64,000 nucleotides of DNA from Pantoea latae (GTDB lineage Bacteria > Pseudomonadota > Gammaproteobacteria > Enterobacterales > Enterobacteriaceae): contig NZ_MWUE01000013.1 of assembly GCF_002077695.1 (NCBI RefSeq), positions 124,001 to 188,000 on the forward strand, read 5' to 3'. Position 1 is the stretch's first letter, and the number at the start of each line of letters is the position of its first letter. The notes under the pieces were generated by a model. The model ran no database searches. It saw nothing but the letters and a program-made list of their open reading frames with translations, and was not told the DNA's origin. This document shows positions 21,538 to 34,375 of this stretch, piece after piece. Both the position numbers and the translations under genes were made by a program.

Positions 21538-23898
21538 GTGAATACGCCGCGCGCAGGATTCCTGCTTACCCGTCACTGGCGCGACAGCGCTCAGGGCACT
21601 GAAATCATCTTCTGGCTGGCCACCGACAGCGGCGCGCAGCGTCTGGTGCTGCCCGCTCAGGAGGCGGTGGCCTTTATTCCGCGCGACTATCAGCCGCAGG
21701 TGGAAGCGCTGCTGCGCGACGAGCGCCAGGTGCGCTTCCAGCCGCTGGCGCTGAGGGATTTTCGCCGTCGCCCGGTGTTCGGCCTCTACTGTCGCCAGCA
21801 TCGCCAGCTACAGCGGCTGGAGAAGCTGCTGCGCGAACAGGGCATTCCGGTTTATGAAGCGGATATCCGGCCGCCGGAGCGTTTCCTGATGGAGCGCTTT
21901 ATCACCGCGCCGGTCTGGTTCAGCGGCGAGCCGCAGGGCGACACGCTGGTCAACGCCCGCCTGAAGCCGCATCCCGACTACCGTCCGCCGCTGAAGTGGG
22001 TGTCGCTGGATATTGAAACCACCCAGCACGGTGAACTTTACTGCATCGGGCTGGAGGGCTGCGGCCAGCGGCAGGTCTTTATGCTGGGCCCGCCCAACGG
22101 CGACGCCAGCGCGCTCGACTTCGAGCTGACTTATCTCGATACGCGCCCGCAGCTGCTGGAAGCGCTTAACGCCTGGTTCGCCGAACACGATCCCGACGTG
22201 CTGATCGGCTGGAACGTCATTCAGTTCGATCTGCGCGTGCTGCAAAAACACGCCGATCGCTACGGCATCCCGCTGCGCCTCGGCCGGCAGAATACGCCGC
22301 TGGAGTGGCGCGAGCACGGCTTCAAGCCTGGCGTCTTTGCCGCCGGCGCACCGGGCCGTCTGATTATCGACGGCATCGAGGCGCTGAAATCCGCCTTCTG
22401 GATGTTCCCCTCTTTTAGCCTCGAGTCGGTGTCGCAAACCCTGCTGGGCGAAGGCAAGGCGATCGACAATCCCTGGCACCGCATGGAGGAGATCAACTGG
22501 CGCTTCGCCAATGATAAGCCGGCGCTGGCGCGCTACAACCTCAAAGACTGCGAGTTGGTCACGCGCATCTTCCATAAAACCGAGATTATGCCGTTTCTGC
22601 TGGAGCGCGCGTCGGTAAACGGCCTGGCGGCGGATCGCCACGGCGGATCGGTGGCGGCCTTTAACCATCTTTATATTCCGCGTATGCACCGCGCCGGCTT
22701 TGTCGCGCCAAATCTCGGCGAGATCGCGCCGGAGGCGAGCCCAGGCGGCTACGTGATGGATTCGCGTCCCGGCCTCTACGACTCGGTGCTGGTGCTCGAC
22801 TACAAAAGCCTCTATCCGTCGATTATCCGCAGCTTCCTGATCGATCCGGTTGGCCTGGTGGAAGGGCTGGCGCATCCCGACGACGCCGATTCCGTGCCTG
22901 GCTTCCGCGAGGCGCGCTTCTCACGGCAAACACACTGTCTGCCCGCCCTTGTTGAGCAGATCTGGCAGGGACGCGAAGCGGCCAAACAGCAGGGCAATCA
23001 GCCGCTGTCGCAAGCGCTAAAGATCATTATGAACGCCTTTTACGGCGTGCTCGGCACCAGCGCCTGCCGTTTCTTCGATCCTCGCCTCGCCTCCTCAATC
23101 ACCCTGCGCGGCCACGCCATTATGCAGCAGACGCGCCAGCTCATTGAAGCGCAGGGCTTTGATGTGATTTACGGCGATACCGACTCGACCTTCGTCTGGC
23201 TGAAAGCGCCGCACGGCGAGGCGGAGGCGGCCGCCATCGGCCGCGCGCTGGCGGAGCAGATCAACGTCTGGTGGCGCGAGCATCTGCAGCAGCAGTACGG
23301 CCTAACCAGCGCGCTGGAGCTGGAGTATGAAAACCACTTCAGCCGCTTCCTGATGCCGACCATTCGCGGCGCCGAACAGGGCAGTAAAAAACGCTACGCC
23401 GGGCTGATCCGCGACGGCGCCAGCGAGCGCATGGTGTTCAAAGGGCTGGAGTCGGTGCGCACCGACTGGACGCCGCTGGCGCAGCAGTTTCAGCAGGCGC
23501 TCTACGGCCGCATCTTTCGCGGCGAACCCTGGCAGGATTACGTGCGCGACACGGTGGCGCGCCTGCTGGCGGGCGAGCTGGACGACCAGCTGGTGTATAA
23601 AAAACGGCTGCGCCGCCCGCTGGCCGACTATGAGCGCAACGTGCCGCCGCACGTGCGCGCCGCGCGGCTGGCGGACGAGCAGAACCGCAAGCTGAACCGG
23701 CCGCTGCAGTACCAGAACGGCGGCTCCATTCGCTACGTAATGGCGACGGCCGGCCCCGAGCCGCTGGAGGCGCGCGTCACGCCGCTGGACTACGATCACT
23801 ACGTCAGCAAGCAGCTGCAGCCGGTGGCTGACGGCATTTTGCCTTTCGTCGACGGCGACTTTGCTACACTGATTACTGGGCAGCTGGGGCTTTTTTGA
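21538..23898 (+). CDS. polB: DNA polymerase II PolB
   Basis: Family B DNA polymerase with 3'-5' proofreading, used in SOS repair and replication restart. 786 residues. Exonuclease motifs: [10 protein letters not shown] (Exo I), [10 protein letters not shown] (Exo II), YNLKDCELV (Exo III). Polymerase motifs: [11 protein letters not shown] (A), [12 protein letters not shown] (B) and [10 protein letters not shown] (C) with the two catalytic aspartates. The start is a GTG ([10 protein letters not shown]); an overlapping ATG two bases upstream is out of frame and stops at once. Confidence 0.97.
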   Translation: MNTPRAGFLLTRHWRDSAQGTEIIFWLATDSGAQRLVLPAQEAVAFIPRDYQPQVEALLRDERQVRFQPLALRDFRRRPVFGLYCRQHRQLQRLEKLLREQGIPVYEADIRPPERFLMERFITAPVWFSGEPQGDTLVNARLKPHPDYRPPLKWVSLDIETTQHGELYCIGLEGCGQRQVFMLGPPNGDASALDFELTYLDTRPQLLEALNAWFAEHDPDVLIGWNVIQFDLRVLQKHADRYGIPLRLGRQNTPLEWREHGFKPGVFAAGAPGRLIIDGIEALKSAFWMFPSFSLESVSQTLLGEGKAIDNPWHRMEEINWRFANDKPALARYNLKDCELVTRIFHKTEIMPFLLERASVNGLAADRHGGSVAAFNHLYIPRMHRAGFVAPNLGEIAPEASPGGYVMDSRPGLYDSVLVLDYKSLYPSIIRSFLIDPVGLVEGLAHPDDADSVPGFREARFSRQTHCLPALVEQIWQGREAAKQQGNQPLSQALKIIMNAFYGVLGTSACRFFDPRLASSITLRGHAIMQQTRQLIEAQGFDVIYGDTDSTFVWLKAPHGEAEAAAIGRALAEQINVWWREHLQQQYGLTSALELEYENHFSRFLMPTIRGAEQGSKKRYAGLIRDGASERMVFKGLESVRTDWTPLAQQFQQALYGRIFRGEPWQDYVRDTVARLLAGELDDQLVYKKRLRRPLADYERNVPPHVRAARLADEQNRKLNRPLQYQNGGSIRYVMATAGPEPLEARVTPLDYDHYVSKQLQPVADGILPFVDGDFATLITGQLGLF

Positions 23899-24054
23899 CA
23901 GGTGACGAACGGCCTGCCTTCCAGTACCATAGCGCCCTTCCTGCATCTCACCGCTCTTATAACCTGACCAGACGCCTCTTTGTCTGGGGAAAAGGTATTG
24001 CCTGTGGTCGGGGATCATCACCAAAAATTCATTAAAAATTCGAGCTAAAAAGAT

Positions 24055-26961
24055 ATGGTTTTTACATTAGGTCAACGCTGGATTAGTGATACGGAAAGTG
24101 AACTGGGACTGGGCACGGTAGTGGCGGCAGACGCCCGCATGGTTACGCTGCTGTTTCCGGCGACAGGCGAAAACCGTCTGTACGCCCGTAACGACTCCCC
24201 GGTGACCCGCGTAATCTTTAATCCGGGCGATACGGTGACCAGCCACGAAGGCTGGCAAATGCGCGTCGATGAAGTCCGCAATGAAAATGACCTGATGACC
24301 TATATCGGCACGCGTCTTGATACCGAAGAAAGTGACGTCGTGCTGCGGGAAGTGATGCTCGACAGCAAGCTGGTGTTCAGCAAACCGCAGGATCGCCTGT
24401 TCGCCGGCCAGCTCGACCGCATGGATCGCTTCGCGCTGCGCTTTCGCGCGCGCAAATATCAGAGCGCCCAGTATCGCCTGCCGGTCAGCGGCCTGCGCGG
24501 CATGCGCACCAACCTGATCCCGCACCAGCTGCATATCGCCCACGACGTGGGCCGCCGCCATGCGCCGCGCGTGCTGCTGGCGGACGAAGTGGGCCTCGGC
24601 AAAACCATCGAGGCGGGCATGATCATCCAGCAGCAGCTGCTGGCCGGACGCGCCGAGCGCGTGCTGATCATCGTGCCGGAAACCCTGCAGCATCAGTGGC
24701 TGGTGGAGATGCTGCGCCGCTTTAACCTGCGTTTCGCGCTGTTTGACGACGATCGCTACGCCGAAGCGCAGCACGACAGCGACAACGCCTTTGAGACCGA
24801 ACAGTTAATTATCTGCTCGCTCGATTTCGTGCGCCGCAACAAGCAGCGCCTCGAGCAGCTGGCGGACGCCGAGTGGGACCTGATGGTGGTCGACGAAGCG
24901 CACCATCTCGCCTGGAGCGAAGGCGCGCCGAGCCGCGAATATGCGGTTATCGAGCAGCTGGCGGAGCAGATCCCCGGCGTGCTGCTGCTGACCGCGACGC
25001 CGGAACAGCTGGGCATGGAGAGCCATTTCGCCCGTCTGCGCCTGCTCGATCCCAACCGCTTCCACGACTTTGCGCAGTTCGTCGACGAGCAGCAGCACTA
25101 TCGTCCGGTCGCCGACGCGGTCTCTTCGCTGCTGGCCGACAACGCCATCTCGCAGGATGAGATGAACATCATCAACGACCTGGTGGGCGAGCAGGATATC
25201 GAGCCGCTGCTGCAGGTCGCCAACAGCGATCGCGACGGCAAGCTGGACGCGCGCAAAGAGCTGATCGCCATGCTGATGGATCGCCACGGCACCAGCCGCG
25301 TGCTGTTCCGCAACACGCGCAACGGCGTGAAAGGCTTCCCGAAACGCGAACTGCATCAGATCCGCTTGCCGCTGCCCGCGCAGTATCAGACCGCGATCAA
25401 AGTCTCTGGCATTATGGGCGCGCGCAAAAGCGCCGAGGAGCGCGCACGCGACCTGCTCTACCCCGAGCAGATTTATCAGGAGTTCGAAGGCGACACCGGC
25501 ACCTGGTGGAACTTCGATCCGCGCGTCGAGTGGCTGCTCGGCTACCTGACCAGCAATCGCAAAGAGAAGGTGCTGGTGATCTGCGCCAAAGCGGCCACCG
25601 CGCTGCAGCTGGAGCAGGTGCTGCGCGAGCGTGAAGGCATCCGCGCGGCGGTGTTCCATGAAGGGCTGTCGATTATCGAACGCGACCGCGCCGCCGCCTG
25701 GTTCGCCTCGGAAGAGAACGGCGCACAGGTGCTGCTCTGCTCCGAGATCGGCTCAGAAGGACGCAACTTCCAGTTCGCCAGCCGGCTGGTGATGTTCGAT
25801 CTGCCGTTTAACCCGGATCTGCTGGAGCAGCGTATCGGCCGTCTCGATCGCATCGGCCAGGCGCACGACATTCAAATCCTCGTGCCCTGGCTGGAGAAAA
25901 CCGCCCAGGCGGTGCTGCTGCGCTGGTATCACGAAGGGCTGGATGCCTTCGAGCACACCTGTCCGACCGGCCGCACCATCTACGACAGCGTGCATCAGCC
26001 GCTGATCGACTTCCTCGCCGCGCCGGAAAACAGCGAAGGCCTGGATGAATTTATCGCCGACTGCCGCAAGCAGCACGAGTCGCTGAAGGCGCAGCTGGAG
26101 AACGGACGTGACCGCCTGCTGGAGCTGAACTCCAACGGCGGCGAGTCGGCGCAGGCGCTGGCGGCGGAGATCGCCGCGCAGGACAACGACACCGAGCTGG
26201 TGAACTTTGCGCTCAACCTGTTCGATATCGTCGGCATCAATCAGGAGGATCGCAGCGATAACCTGATCGTGCTGACGCCGTCCGACCATATGCTGGTGCC
26301 CGATTTCCCGGGTCTGCCGGAAGATGGCTGCACCATTACCTTTAACCGCGACCAGGCGCTGTCGCGCGAAGATACCCAGTTCATCACCTGGGAGCATCCG
26401 CTGATCCGCAACGGTCTGGATCTGATCCTCTCCGGCGACACCGGCAGCTGCGCGCTGTCGCTGCTGAAGAACAAGGCGCTGCCGGTCGGCACGCTGCTGG
26501 TGGAGATGATCTACGTGGTTGAGGCGCAGGCGCCGAAGCATCTGCAGCTGACCCGCTTCCTGCCGCCGACGCCGATCCGCATGCTGCTGGATCGCAACGG
26601 CACCAACCTCGCGGGCAAGGTGGAGTTTGAGAGCTTCAACCGCCAGCTTAACGCGGTGAACCGCCACACCGGCAGCAAGCTGGTCAACGCGGTGCAGCAG
26701 GATGTGCACGCCATTCTGGTGCAGGCCGAAGAGAAAGTGGTGCCGGAAGCGCAGGCGCTGATCGCGGCGGCGCGCGCCGAAGCGGACGAGAAGCTGGGCG
26801 CCGAGCTGTCGCGTCTGGAGGCGCTGAAGGCGGTGAACCCGAATATCCGCGAGGATGAGATCGAGGCGCTGGAGAGCAACCGTCAGCAGGTGCTGGAGAG
26901 TCTGAGCCAGGCGAACTGGCGTCTCGACGCGCTGCGTCTGATCGTGGTGACGCATCAGTAA
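24055..26961 (+). CDS. rapA: RNA polymerase-associated ATPase RapA (HepA)
   Basis: Swi2/Snf2-family ATPase that binds RNA polymerase and promotes its recycling. 968 residues, as in E. coli. N-terminal Tudor-like domains come first, then RecA-like domain 1 with Walker [13 protein letters not shown] (Lys about 183) and the DEAH box VVDEAHHL (about 278-285), domain 2 with [13 protein letters not shown] and [11 protein letters not shown], and C-terminal spacer and Rpb2-like regions. A single gene between polB and rluA; a structured repeat lies just after it. Confidence 0.97.
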   Translation: MVFTLGQRWISDTESELGLGTVVAADARMVTLLFPATGENRLYARNDSPVTRVIFNPGDTVTSHEGWQMRVDEVRNENDLMTYIGTRLDTEESDVVLREVMLDSKLVFSKPQDRLFAGQLDRMDRFALRFRARKYQSAQYRLPVSGLRGMRTNLIPHQLHIAHDVGRRHAPRVLLADEVGLGKTIEAGMIIQQQLLAGRAERVLIIVPETLQHQWLVEMLRRFNLRFALFDDDRYAEAQHDSDNAFETEQLIICSLDFVRRNKQRLEQLADAEWDLMVVDEAHHLAWSEGAPSREYAVIEQLAEQIPGVLLLTATPEQLGMESHFARLRLLDPNRFHDFAQFVDEQQHYRPVADAVSSLLADNAISQDEMNIINDLVGEQDIEPLLQVANSDRDGKLDARKELIAMLMDRHGTSRVLFRNTRNGVKGFPKRELHQIRLPLPAQYQTAIKVSGIMGARKSAEERARDLLYPEQIYQEFEGDTGTWWNFDPRVEWLLGYLTSNRKEKVLVICAKAATALQLEQVLREREGIRAAVFHEGLSIIERDRAAAWFASEENGAQVLLCSEIGSEGRNFQFASRLVMFDLPFNPDLLEQRIGRLDRIGQAHDIQILVPWLEKTAQAVLLRWYHEGLDAFEHTCPTGRTIYDSVHQPLIDFLAAPENSEGLDEFIADCRKQHESLKAQLENGRDRLLELNSNGGESAQALAAEIAAQDNDTELVNFALNLFDIVGINQEDRSDNLIVLTPSDHMLVPDFPGLPEDGCTITFNRDQALSREDTQFITWEHPLIRNGLDLILSGDTGSCALSLLKNKALPVGTLLVEMIYVVEAQAPKHLQLTRFLPPTPIRMLLDRNGTNLAGKVEFESFNRQLNAVNRHTGSKLVNAVQQDVHAILVQAEEKVVPEAQALIAAARAEADEKLGAELSRLEALKAVNPNIREDEIEALESNRQQVLESLSQANWRLDALRLIVVTHQ

Positions 26962-26986
26962 TCTATCGGGGCCGTTGGCCCCTTAA

Positions 26987-27125
26987 GACTGCAACAAACT
27001 CAAAATGCGGGTGACATAGACCGAAGAGCAAAGCGTCCCGCGCAAGGGACTGCGCGGGCCGAGCTGTCAGGGATGACGCTTTTTGCGTCTTTGCGATCGG
27101 TCTATGTCACCTGCATCAGCACCTT
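26987..27125 (+). repeat. Structured dispersed repeat, copy 2
   Basis: Second copy of the family at 13928-14061. The terminal stem pairs 27005-27024 with 27097-27116 (19 of 20 Watson-Crick plus one G-T). GCAAAG and CTTTGC form the inner stem. One hairpin has the 8-bp stem CCCGCGCA/TGCGCGGG (27037-27058), and another is GTCA-GGGA-TGAC (27066-27077). It follows a GGGGCC/GGCCCC hairpin at the end of rapA and precedes rluA on the same strand. Confidence 0.85.
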
Positions 27126-27181
27126 GTTAACAATCTCTGGGGCCATACAGCTCCCTTTTACTTTAGACAGAAAGCGAATAA

Positions 27182-27838
27182 ATGATGGAACCCTATAATC
27201 CGCCGCGCGAACCCTGGTTGCACATCCTCTATCAGGATGCGCACATTATGGTGGTCAATAAGCCAAGCGGGCTGCTGTCGGTGCCTGGCCGTCTGGAAGA
27301 GCACAAAGACAGCGTGATGACGCGCGTGCAGCGCGACTATCCGCAGGCGGAATCGGTGCATCGCCTTGATATGGCCACCAGCGGCGTGATCGTGGTGGCG
27401 CTTACCAAGGCGGCCGAGCGCGAGCTAAAGCGACAGTTCCGCGAGCGCGAGCCGTCAAAAAGCTATGTGGCGCGCGTCTGGGGCCATCCGGCGGCGGAAA
27501 AAGGGGTCATCGATTTGCCGCTGATCTGCGACTGGCCGAACCGGCCGAAACAGAAAGTCTGCTTTGAAACCGGCAAAGCGGCGCAGACCGAGTATGAAGT
27601 GCTGGCGTATCTGGACGACAACAGCGCGCGCGTGGCGCTGAAGCCGATCACCGGCCGCTCGCACCAGCTGCGCGTGCATATGCTGGCGCTGGGCCATCCT
27701 ATCTTAGGCGACGGCTTTTACGCCCATCCCGAGGCGAAAGCCCGCGCGCCGCGCCTGCTGCTGCATGCCGAGTCGCTCACCATCACCCATCCGGCGTTCG
27801 GCAACAGCATGACCTTCCGCCAGCCCGCGGACTTTTAA
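27182..27838 (+). CDS. rluA: Dual-specificity rRNA/tRNA pseudouridine synthase RluA
   Basis: Isomerises uridine 746 of 23S rRNA and uridine 32 of several tRNAs. 218 residues with the family active-site motif ESVHRLDMATSG, whose Asp is the nucleophile (about residue 64), and GRSHQLRVHMLALGHPILGD. Very close to E. coli RluA. Located between rapA and djlA as in E. coli. Confidence 0.96.
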   Translation: MMEPYNPPREPWLHILYQDAHIMVVNKPSGLLSVPGRLEEHKDSVMTRVQRDYPQAESVHRLDMATSGVIVVALTKAAERELKRQFREREPSKSYVARVWGHPAAEKGVIDLPLICDWPNRPKQKVCFETGKAAQTEYEVLAYLDDNSARVALKPITGRSHQLRVHMLALGHPILGDGFYAHPEAKARAPRLLLHAESLTITHPAFGNSMTFRQPADF

Positions 27839-27851
27839 GCGGGCGGGCCCG

Positions 27852-28664
27852 CTACTTAAAGCCTTTCTCGCGGCGGATCAGATCGTACGCCGCCTGAATC
27901 TCCTGCGCCTTCTGCTTCGCCATCTCCATCATCTCCGGCGGCAGCCCTTTCGCCACCAGCTTATCGGGATGATGCTCGCTCATCAGCTTGCGGTAGGCGC
28001 GTTTAATGGTGGTGGCGTCATCGCTGCTCTTCACGCCCAGCACGCTACAGGCATCCTCCAGCGTCGGCCCGCGCTGCGCCTGCTGATAGCCGCCGTAGCC
28101 TGCGCCCTGACCGCCGCCAAACTGCTGACCGCCCTCCATCATGCGCAGAAACTGATCGAACTGAACGCGCGAAATCCCCAGCTCTTCGGCGATGACGTAG
28201 AGCACCTGACGCTCGTTGGGATGCAGCGAACCGTCGGCGAACGCTGCCTGTATCTGAATTTCCAGAAACATCCGAATCAGATCGAAGCGGCCAAAACAGG
28301 CGCTGCGCAGCTCGCGCAGCTTGGCGCGCAGCGGATAGTCGCCCTGCTTGCCCTCGCGGAAGGCGCGCTGCGCCGCGCTGCGCGCGTCGCCGTGCAGCTG
28401 CATGCGATCCATTAATAAAGAAGCGATTTGAATATCGGCCTCGGTCACGCGCCCCTTCGATTTGGTAAGGTGGCCCATCACCTGAAACGTGGTCTGAAAA
28501 AAGAGCGTCTGACGGGTTTGATTATTGGCAAACCAGGCCTGTCCTTTTGCGCTGCGCACCTTGTCAACGAGATGGCCAATCAGCAGGCCGAATACAATGC
28601 CCCAAAAACCGGCGCCGGAAAGCAACCCCAGCACCAGCCCGATAACTTTTCCCCAGTAGCGCAT
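27852..28664 (-). CDS. djlA: Membrane-anchored DnaJ-like co-chaperone DjlA
   Basis: 270 residues. An N-terminal membrane segment ([20 protein letters not shown]) has the glycine-rich pattern reported to act in DjlA dimerisation. A TerB-like central domain and a glycine/glutamine-rich linker (about residues 170-190) follow, then a C-terminal J domain with the HPD tripeptide in [12 protein letters not shown]. It stimulates DnaK ATPase and is linked to the Rcs envelope response in E. coli. Convergent with rluA and divergent from lptD. Confidence 0.96.
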   Translation of the reverse strand: MRYWGKVIGLVLGLLSGAGFWGIVFGLLIGHLVDKVRSAKGQAWFANNQTRQTLFFQTTFQVMGHLTKSKGRVTEADIQIASLLMDRMQLHGDARSAAQRAFREGKQGDYPLRAKLRELRSACFGRFDLIRMFLEIQIQAAFADGSLHPNERQVLYVIAEELGISRVQFDQFLRMMEGGQQFGGGQGAGYGGYQQAQRGPTLEDACSVLGVKSSDDATTIKRAYRKLMSEHHPDKLVAKGLPPEMMEMAKQKAQEIQAAYDLIRREKGFK

Positions 28665-28846
28665 AAACTCCTCAATTCGCCATGCTTGCGGCTGAAAATT
28701 GCATTATCATACCTGTCATTTATCCCAGCGCCTAACGGCAACGCGGACAGACACGGATTAACACTGGCACAACGCCGGGCAGTACGTTAGTCTCTGAGCC
28801 GATTGTCGGCATGATGCCAGTTTTCATGGAATTCTCGATACCGCGT

Positions 28847-31225
28847 ATGAATAAACGACTACCTACCCTGCTGGCCACCATGATTGGCGCAGCGATATCC
28901 AGCCAGTCCGCTCTGGCCGACGATCTTATGTCGCAGTGTATGCTGGGCGTACCGAGCTATAATCGTCCGCTGGTCACTGGCCAGACGAACCAGCTGCCGG
29001 TGACGATTCATTCCGACGCGGCGAAAGGAAACTATCCAGACGACGCGGTATTCACCGGCAATGTAGAGGTTCAGCAGGGCAACAGCCGCCTGCAGTCGGA
29101 TGAGATGCAGCTGCATCAGCGCCAGCAAGAGGGGCAGACCACGCCGGTTCGCACCGTCGACGCGCTGGGTAATGTGCACTACGATGACAATCAGGTCATC
29201 CTGAAAGGTCCGAAAGCCTGGTCCAACCTGAATACCAAAGACACCAACGTCTGGAACGGCAACTACCAGATGGTGGGCCGTCAGGGCCGCGGCGACGCCG
29301 ACCTGATGAAGCAGCGCGCCGACAACCGCTACACCATTCTGGAAAACGGCAGCTTCACCTCCTGTCTGCCCGGCTACAACAGCTGGAGCGTGGTGGGCTC
29401 GGAAGTGATCCAGGATCGCCAGGAAGAAGTGGCGGAGATCTGGAACGCGCGCTTTAAGCTCGGCGCGGTGCCGATCTTCTACAGCCCCTATCTGCAGCTG
29501 CCGATTGGCGATCGCCGCCGCTCCGGCTTCCTGATCCCGAACGCGAAGTATGGCAGCAGCAAAGGGTTCGAATTTGTTCTGCCCTACTACTGGAACATCG
29601 CGCCGCAGGCGGATGCCACCATTACGCCGCACTATATGTCGAAGCGCGGCATGCAGCTTGAGAACGAATTTCGCTATCTGACGCAGTTCGGCGCCGGTCT
29701 GATGGAGTTCGACTATCTGCCGTCTGATAATCAGTACGATAAAGACAAAGCGGCGCGCGGCATCGCCGAGGATAAAAGCAACGACCGCTGGCTCTTCTAC
29801 TGGCAGCACGCCGGCGTCTATGACCAGCACTGGCGCTTCAACGCCAACTACACCAAGGTCAGCGATCCTTACTACTTCAACGATCTCGACTCGAAATATT
29901 ACAGTTCGACCGACGGCTATGCGACGCAGAAGTTCAGTATCGGCTACGCCGACACCAACTGGGACGCCACGCTCTCCAGCAGGGATTTCCAGGTCTTCGG
30001 CGACACCAGCAGCACCAACGTCTATCGCGCGCAGCCGCAGCTGGACCTGAACTTCTACCAGAACGATATGGGTCCGTTCGACGGCCGTATCTACGCGCAG
30101 GCGGTGAAGTTCACCAACGTCAACGACAACTATCCCGAAGCGACGCGGTTACATATCGAACCGACGCTCGATCTGCCGCTGTCCAACGGCTGGGCCAGCC
30201 TGGATACCCAGGCGAAGTTCCTGGCGACGCACTATCAGCAGGATTCGCTGGAGTATTACAACGCGAATATAGCTGGCACCGACAACAGCCAGAGCGGCCA
30301 GCTGAAAAGCTCGGTAAACCGCACCATGCCGCAGTTCAAGGTCGACGGCCGTCTGGTCTTCGATCGCGATATGGACTGGGCGGAGGGCTATACCCAGACG
30401 CTGGAGCCGCGCATCCAGTACCTCTATATTCCCTATCGCAACCAGAGCGATATCTATCCGTACGACTCGACGCTGCTGCAGACCGACTATACCGGCCTGT
30501 TCCGCGACCGCACCTATAGCGGCCTGGATCGTATCGCTTCCGCCAATGAAGTGGCGACCGGCGTCACCACGCGTATTTATGATCAGGATCTGGTTGAACG
30601 TTTTAACGTTTCCGTGGGTCAAATCTACTCGTTTACGCCTTCCCGTACCGGCGTAAACCAGACCAACAAAGAAGATGACACCGGCAGCCTGATTTGGGCC
30701 GGCGACACCTACTGGAAAGTGAGCGATCGCTGGGGCGTGCGCGGCGGGCTGCAGTATGACACCCGCCTCAACAACGTCGCCCAGGGCAATACCGTGCTGG
30801 AGTATCGTCGCGATGCCGACCGCGTCCTGCAGCTGAGCTACCGCTACAGCAGCCCGGAATATGTGGCCAGCGCGCTGAACAACTCCGATCTGGTGAACAA
30901 CCCGATCTACAAAAACGGTATTTCTCAGGTAGGCGGCACCGCCAGCTGGCCGATTGCTGACGCCTGGTCGGTGGTGGGCGCGTATTACTACGATACGCGC
31001 AACAAAAAACCGGCCTCGCAGCTGGTTGGTCTGCAGTACAGCTCTTGCTGCTACGCGATCCGCGTGGGTTACGAACGCAAGATCAACGGTTGGGAAAATA
31101 ACGACAGTAAGTACGACAATCAAATCTCATTCAACATTGAGCTGCGTGGTTTGAGTTCCGGTTACGGCTTAGGCACCGACCAGATGCTGCGTCAGGGTAT
31201 TATCCCTTACCAGCGCGCTTTCTGA
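28847..31225 (+). CDS. lptD: LPS-assembly outer-membrane protein LptD
   Basis: Beta-barrel that, with lipoprotein LptE, inserts lipopolysaccharide into the outer leaflet. 792 residues: signal peptide [20 protein letters not shown], cleaved after SALA; then the periplasmic OstA/LptA-like beta-jellyroll, then the barrel. Four cysteines are kept (SQCMLG, FTSCLPG and the pair in YSSCCYAIR), matching those that form the two interdomain disulfides needed for function. An upstream in-frame ATG adds 12 residues without signal-peptide character and is rejected. First gene of lptD-surA-pdxA-rsmA-apaGH. Confidence 0.97.
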   Translation: MNKRLPTLLATMIGAAISSQSALADDLMSQCMLGVPSYNRPLVTGQTNQLPVTIHSDAAKGNYPDDAVFTGNVEVQQGNSRLQSDEMQLHQRQQEGQTTPVRTVDALGNVHYDDNQVILKGPKAWSNLNTKDTNVWNGNYQMVGRQGRGDADLMKQRADNRYTILENGSFTSCLPGYNSWSVVGSEVIQDRQEEVAEIWNARFKLGAVPIFYSPYLQLPIGDRRRSGFLIPNAKYGSSKGFEFVLPYYWNIAPQADATITPHYMSKRGMQLENEFRYLTQFGAGLMEFDYLPSDNQYDKDKAARGIAEDKSNDRWLFYWQHAGVYDQHWRFNANYTKVSDPYYFNDLDSKYYSSTDGYATQKFSIGYADTNWDATLSSRDFQVFGDTSSTNVYRAQPQLDLNFYQNDMGPFDGRIYAQAVKFTNVNDNYPEATRLHIEPTLDLPLSNGWASLDTQAKFLATHYQQDSLEYYNANIAGTDNSQSGQLKSSVNRTMPQFKVDGRLVFDRDMDWAEGYTQTLEPRIQYLYIPYRNQSDIYPYDSTLLQTDYTGLFRDRTYSGLDRIASANEVATGVTTRIYDQDLVERFNVSVGQIYSFTPSRTGVNQTNKEDDTGSLIWAGDTYWKVSDRWGVRGGLQYDTRLNNVAQGNTVLEYRRDADRVLQLSYRYSSPEYVASALNNSDLVNNPIYKNGISQVGGTASWPIADAWSVVGAYYYDTRNKKPASQLVGLQYSSCCYAIRVGYERKINGWENNDSKYDNQISFNIELRGLSSGYGLGTDQMLRQGIIPYQRAF

Positions 31226-31280
31226 TGTTGCGATGTTTGACTGGTCATTCCCGCACTGCGGAAACAACAATGGATAAAGT

Positions 31281-32576
31281 ATGAAGAACTGGAGAATGCT
31301 GATTCTGGGTGTGGCGATCGCCGCCAACACCGCGTTCGCAGCACCACAAGTGGTTGATAAAGTCGCTGCCGTTGTTAACAACGGCGTCGTTCTCGAAAGT
31401 GACGTAGATAATATGCTGCGCACCGTGAAGGCGCAGGCGCAACAGGCTGGCCAGCAGTTGCCGGACGACAAAACCCTGCGTCACCAGATCCTTGAACGCC
31501 AGATCATGGACAACATCATCCTGCAGATGGGCGAAAAAGCGGGCCTGCAGATCAACGATCAGCAACTCGACCAGGCGATCGGCAATATCGCCGCGCAGAA
31601 CCATATGAGCCTCGACCAGCTGCGTAGCCGTCTCGCCTACGACGGCGTCAACTACAGCGACTATCGCGGACAGATCCGCAAAGAGATGCTGATCGCCGAG
31701 GTGCGCAACAACGAAGTGCGTCGTCGCGTCACCATTCTGCCGCAGGAAGTCGACACGCTCGCCACCCAGGTTGGCGCGCAAAACAGCCAGGGCACCGAAC
31801 TCAACGTCAGCCAGATCCTGCTGCCGCTGCCGGAAAACCCGTCGCAGCAGCAGGTCGACGATCAGGAAGCGCTGGCTAAGCAGCTGGTCGGCGAACTGAA
31901 AGGCGGCGCAGATTTCGGCAAGCTGGCCGTCACCTACTCCGCCGATCCGCAGGCGCTGAAAGGCGGCAACATGGGCTGGGGCAAAATTGAAGAGCTGCCG
32001 ACCCTGTTCGCCCAGGCGCTCTCCACCGCGAAGAAAGGCGATATCGTCGGTCCGATCCGCTCCGGCGTCGGCTTCCATATCCTGAAGGTCAACGACCTGC
32101 GCGGCGAGAGCAAAAACATCTCTGTCACCGAAGTGCACGCGCGCCATATTCTGCTGAAGCCGTCGCCGATCCTCACCGACGACCAGGCGCGCGCGAAGCT
32201 GGAACAGATCGCCGCCGATATTCGCAGCGGCAAAACCAGCTTCGCCGCCGCGGCGAAACAGTTCTCTGACGATCCAGGCTCCGCCAACCAGGGCGGCGAT
32301 CTGGGCTGGTCTTCGCCGGAAGCGTTCGATCCCGCCTTCCGCGACGCGCTGCTGAAGCTGCAGAAAGGCCAGACCAGCCAGCCGGTTCACTCTTCGTTCG
32401 GCTGGCACCTGATCCAGCTGCTGGACACCCGCCAGGTCGATAAGACCGATGCGGCGCAAAAAGAGCGCGCCTATCGCCTGCTGTTCAACCGCAAGTTTGC
32501 GGAAGAAGCGCAAACCTGGATGCAGGAGCAGCGCGCCAGCGCCTACGTGAAGATTCTGGACGGCAATGCGCAGTAA
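31281..32576 (+). CDS. surA: Periplasmic chaperone and peptidyl-prolyl isomerase SurA
   Basis: Main periplasmic chaperone for outer-membrane proteins, including LptD encoded upstream. 431 residues: signal peptide ([20 protein letters not shown]), N-terminal chaperone domain, two parvulin domains (about residues 170-270 and 280-380; the second with [10 protein letters not shown] and GGDLGWSSP), and a C-terminal helix. The 3' end overlaps pdxA by 11 bp. Confidence 0.97.
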   Translation: MKNWRMLILGVAIAANTAFAAPQVVDKVAAVVNNGVVLESDVDNMLRTVKAQAQQAGQQLPDDKTLRHQILERQIMDNIILQMGEKAGLQINDQQLDQAIGNIAAQNHMSLDQLRSRLAYDGVNYSDYRGQIRKEMLIAEVRNNEVRRRVTILPQEVDTLATQVGAQNSQGTELNVSQILLPLPENPSQQQVDDQEALAKQLVGELKGGADFGKLAVTYSADPQALKGGNMGWGKIEELPTLFAQALSTAKKGDIVGPIRSGVGFHILKVNDLRGESKNISVTEVHARHILLKPSPILTDDQARAKLEQIAADIRSGKTSFAAAAKQFSDDPGSANQGGDLGWSSPEAFDPAFRDALLKLQKGQTSQPVHSSFGWHLIQLLDTRQVDKTDAAQKERAYRLLFNRKFAEEAQTWMQEQRASAYVKILDGNAQ

Positions 32577-33558
32577 TTTTCGCGTCGTTATCACCCCCGG
32601 CGAACCCGCCGGAATTGGTCCCGATCTCGCCATTCAACTGGCTCAGCAGAGCTGGCCGGTTGAACTGGTGGTGTGCGCCTCGCCGCAGCTGCTGCGCGAG
32701 CGCGCCGCCCTGCTCGGCCTGCCGCTGACGCTGCGCGACTATCAGCCTGGCGTCGCGGCACAGCCGCAGCAGGCGGGCACGCTGACGGTGCTGCCCGTCG
32801 ACACCGCGCAGCCGGTGACGCCGGGTGTCCTTCAACCGGCCAACAGCCCCTACGTGCTGGCGACGCTGGCGCGCGCCTGCGACGGCTGTCTGAACGGCGA
32901 GTTTGCCGCCCTGATCACCGGACCGGTGCATAAAGGCGTGATAAACGATGCTGGCATCCCCTTTACCGGCCACACCGAGTTTTTCGCCGATCGCGCCGGC
33001 GGTCATCGCGTGGTGATGATGCTGGCGACCGAAGAACTGCGCGTGGCGCTGGCTACCACCCATCTGCCGCTGAAAGATGTCTCCGCGGCGATTACCCACG
33101 CCAGCCTGCGCGAAGTGATCACCATTCTGCACCGCGACCTGCAGCAGAAGTTCGCCATCGCGCAGCCGCATATTTTTGTCTGCGGGCTAAATCCCCATGC
33201 GGGCGAAAGCGGCCATATGGGACGCGAAGAGATCGATACCATTATTCCGGCGCTCGACTCCCTGCGCGAACAGGGCATTCAGCTGACCGGACCGCTTCCC
33301 GCCGACACCCTGTTCCAGCCGAAATATCTGCAGCACGCCGATGCGGTGCTGGCGATGTATCACGATCAGGGTTTGCCGGTGCTAAAATTTCAGGGGTTTG
33401 GCCGCGCGGTGAATATCACGCTTGGTCTGCCCTTTATCCGCACCTCCGTTGACCACGGCACCGCGCTGGAACTGGCCGGTCTGGGTCAGGCGGAGCCGGG
33501 CAGCTTTATTACGGCGCTTAACCTCGCCATCACTATGATCAAGAGCAGTAATGAATAA
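32566..33558 (+). CDS. pdxA: 4-hydroxythreonine-4-phosphate dehydrogenase PdxA
   Basis: NAD-dependent enzyme of the DXP-dependent pyridoxal 5'-phosphate pathway. 330 residues starting [20 protein letters not shown], with [24 protein letters not shown] and [13 protein letters not shown] carrying the metal-binding histidines and substrate contacts. It overlaps surA upstream and rsmA downstream (8 bp). Confidence 0.96.
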   Translation: MRSNFRVVITPGEPAGIGPDLAIQLAQQSWPVELVVCASPQLLRERAALLGLPLTLRDYQPGVAAQPQQAGTLTVLPVDTAQPVTPGVLQPANSPYVLATLARACDGCLNGEFAALITGPVHKGVINDAGIPFTGHTEFFADRAGGHRVVMMLATEELRVALATTHLPLKDVSAAITHASLREVITILHRDLQQKFAIAQPHIFVCGLNPHAGESGHMGREEIDTIIPALDSLREQGIQLTGPLPADTLFQPKYLQHADAVLAMYHDQGLPVLKFQGFGRAVNITLGLPFIRTSVDHGTALELAGLGQAEPGSFITALNLAITMIKSSNE

Positions 33559-34372
33559 TCGCGTCCATCAGGGGCACTACGCCCGTAAACGTTTCGGGCA
33601 GAACTTCCTGAACGATCAGTACATTATCGACAGCATTGTTTCCGCCATCCATCCGCAGCGCAGCGAAGCGCTGGTGGAGATCGGCCCAGGCCTCGGCGCG
33701 CTGACTGAACCGGTCGGCGAACGCCTCGACGCCTTAACGGTGGTCGAGCTGGACCGCGATCTGGCTGCGCGTCTGCAGACCCATCCGTTCCTCGGCCCCA
33801 AGCTGACGATCTATCAGCAGGATGCGATGACCTTCGATTTCGCCGCGCTGGCCAAAGAAAAAGGGCAGCCACTGCGCGTATTTGGCAACCTGCCCTACAA
33901 TATTTCGACCCCGCTGATGTTCCACCTTTTCAGCTATACTGGTTCGATTAAAGATATGCACTTCATGCTGCAGAAAGAGGTGGTCAACCGCCTCGTCGCC
34001 GGGCCTGGCAGCAAAGCCTACGGCCGCCTCAGCGTGATGGCGCAGTACTACTGCCAGGTGATCCCGGTGCTGGAAGTGCCGCCGCACTCTTTTACGCCGC
34101 CGCCTAAAGTGGATTCGGCCGTGGTGCGTCTGGTGCCGTTTGTCGAGCCGCCGTATCCGGTAAGCGATATTCGCGTCCTGAGCCGCATCACCACCGAAGC
34201 GTTCGGCAAGCGCCGCAAAACGCTGCGCAACAGCCTCGGCTACCTGTTCGCCGCCGGCGCGCTGGATGAGCTGGGCATTGATGCAGGACTCCGCGCGGAA
34301 AACGTGTCGGTGGCGCAATACTGTCAGTTAGCCAACTGGCTGGCGACGCATAACGTTGAACCGCTGGAGTAA
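33551..34372 (+). CDS. rsmA: 16S rRNA dimethyladenosine transferase RsmA (KsgA)
   Basis: Dimethylates A1518 and A1519 near the 3' end of 16S rRNA and acts as a 30S assembly checkpoint. 273 residues. The SAM motif [13 protein letters not shown] is near residue 43 and the catalytic NLPYNIS near residue 113; a C-terminal helical domain follows. Overlaps the pdxA end and is followed by apaG after 3 bp. Confidence 0.97.
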   Translation: MNNRVHQGHYARKRFGQNFLNDQYIIDSIVSAIHPQRSEALVEIGPGLGALTEPVGERLDALTVVELDRDLAARLQTHPFLGPKLTIYQQDAMTFDFAALAKEKGQPLRVFGNLPYNISTPLMFHLFSYTGSIKDMHFMLQKEVVNRLVAGPGSKAYGRLSVMAQYYCQVIPVLEVPPHSFTPPPKVDSAVVRLVPFVEPPYPVSDIRVLSRITTEAFGKRRKTLRNSLGYLFAAGALDELGIDAGLRAENVSVAQYCQLANWLATHNVEPLE

Positions 34373-34375
34373 TGC

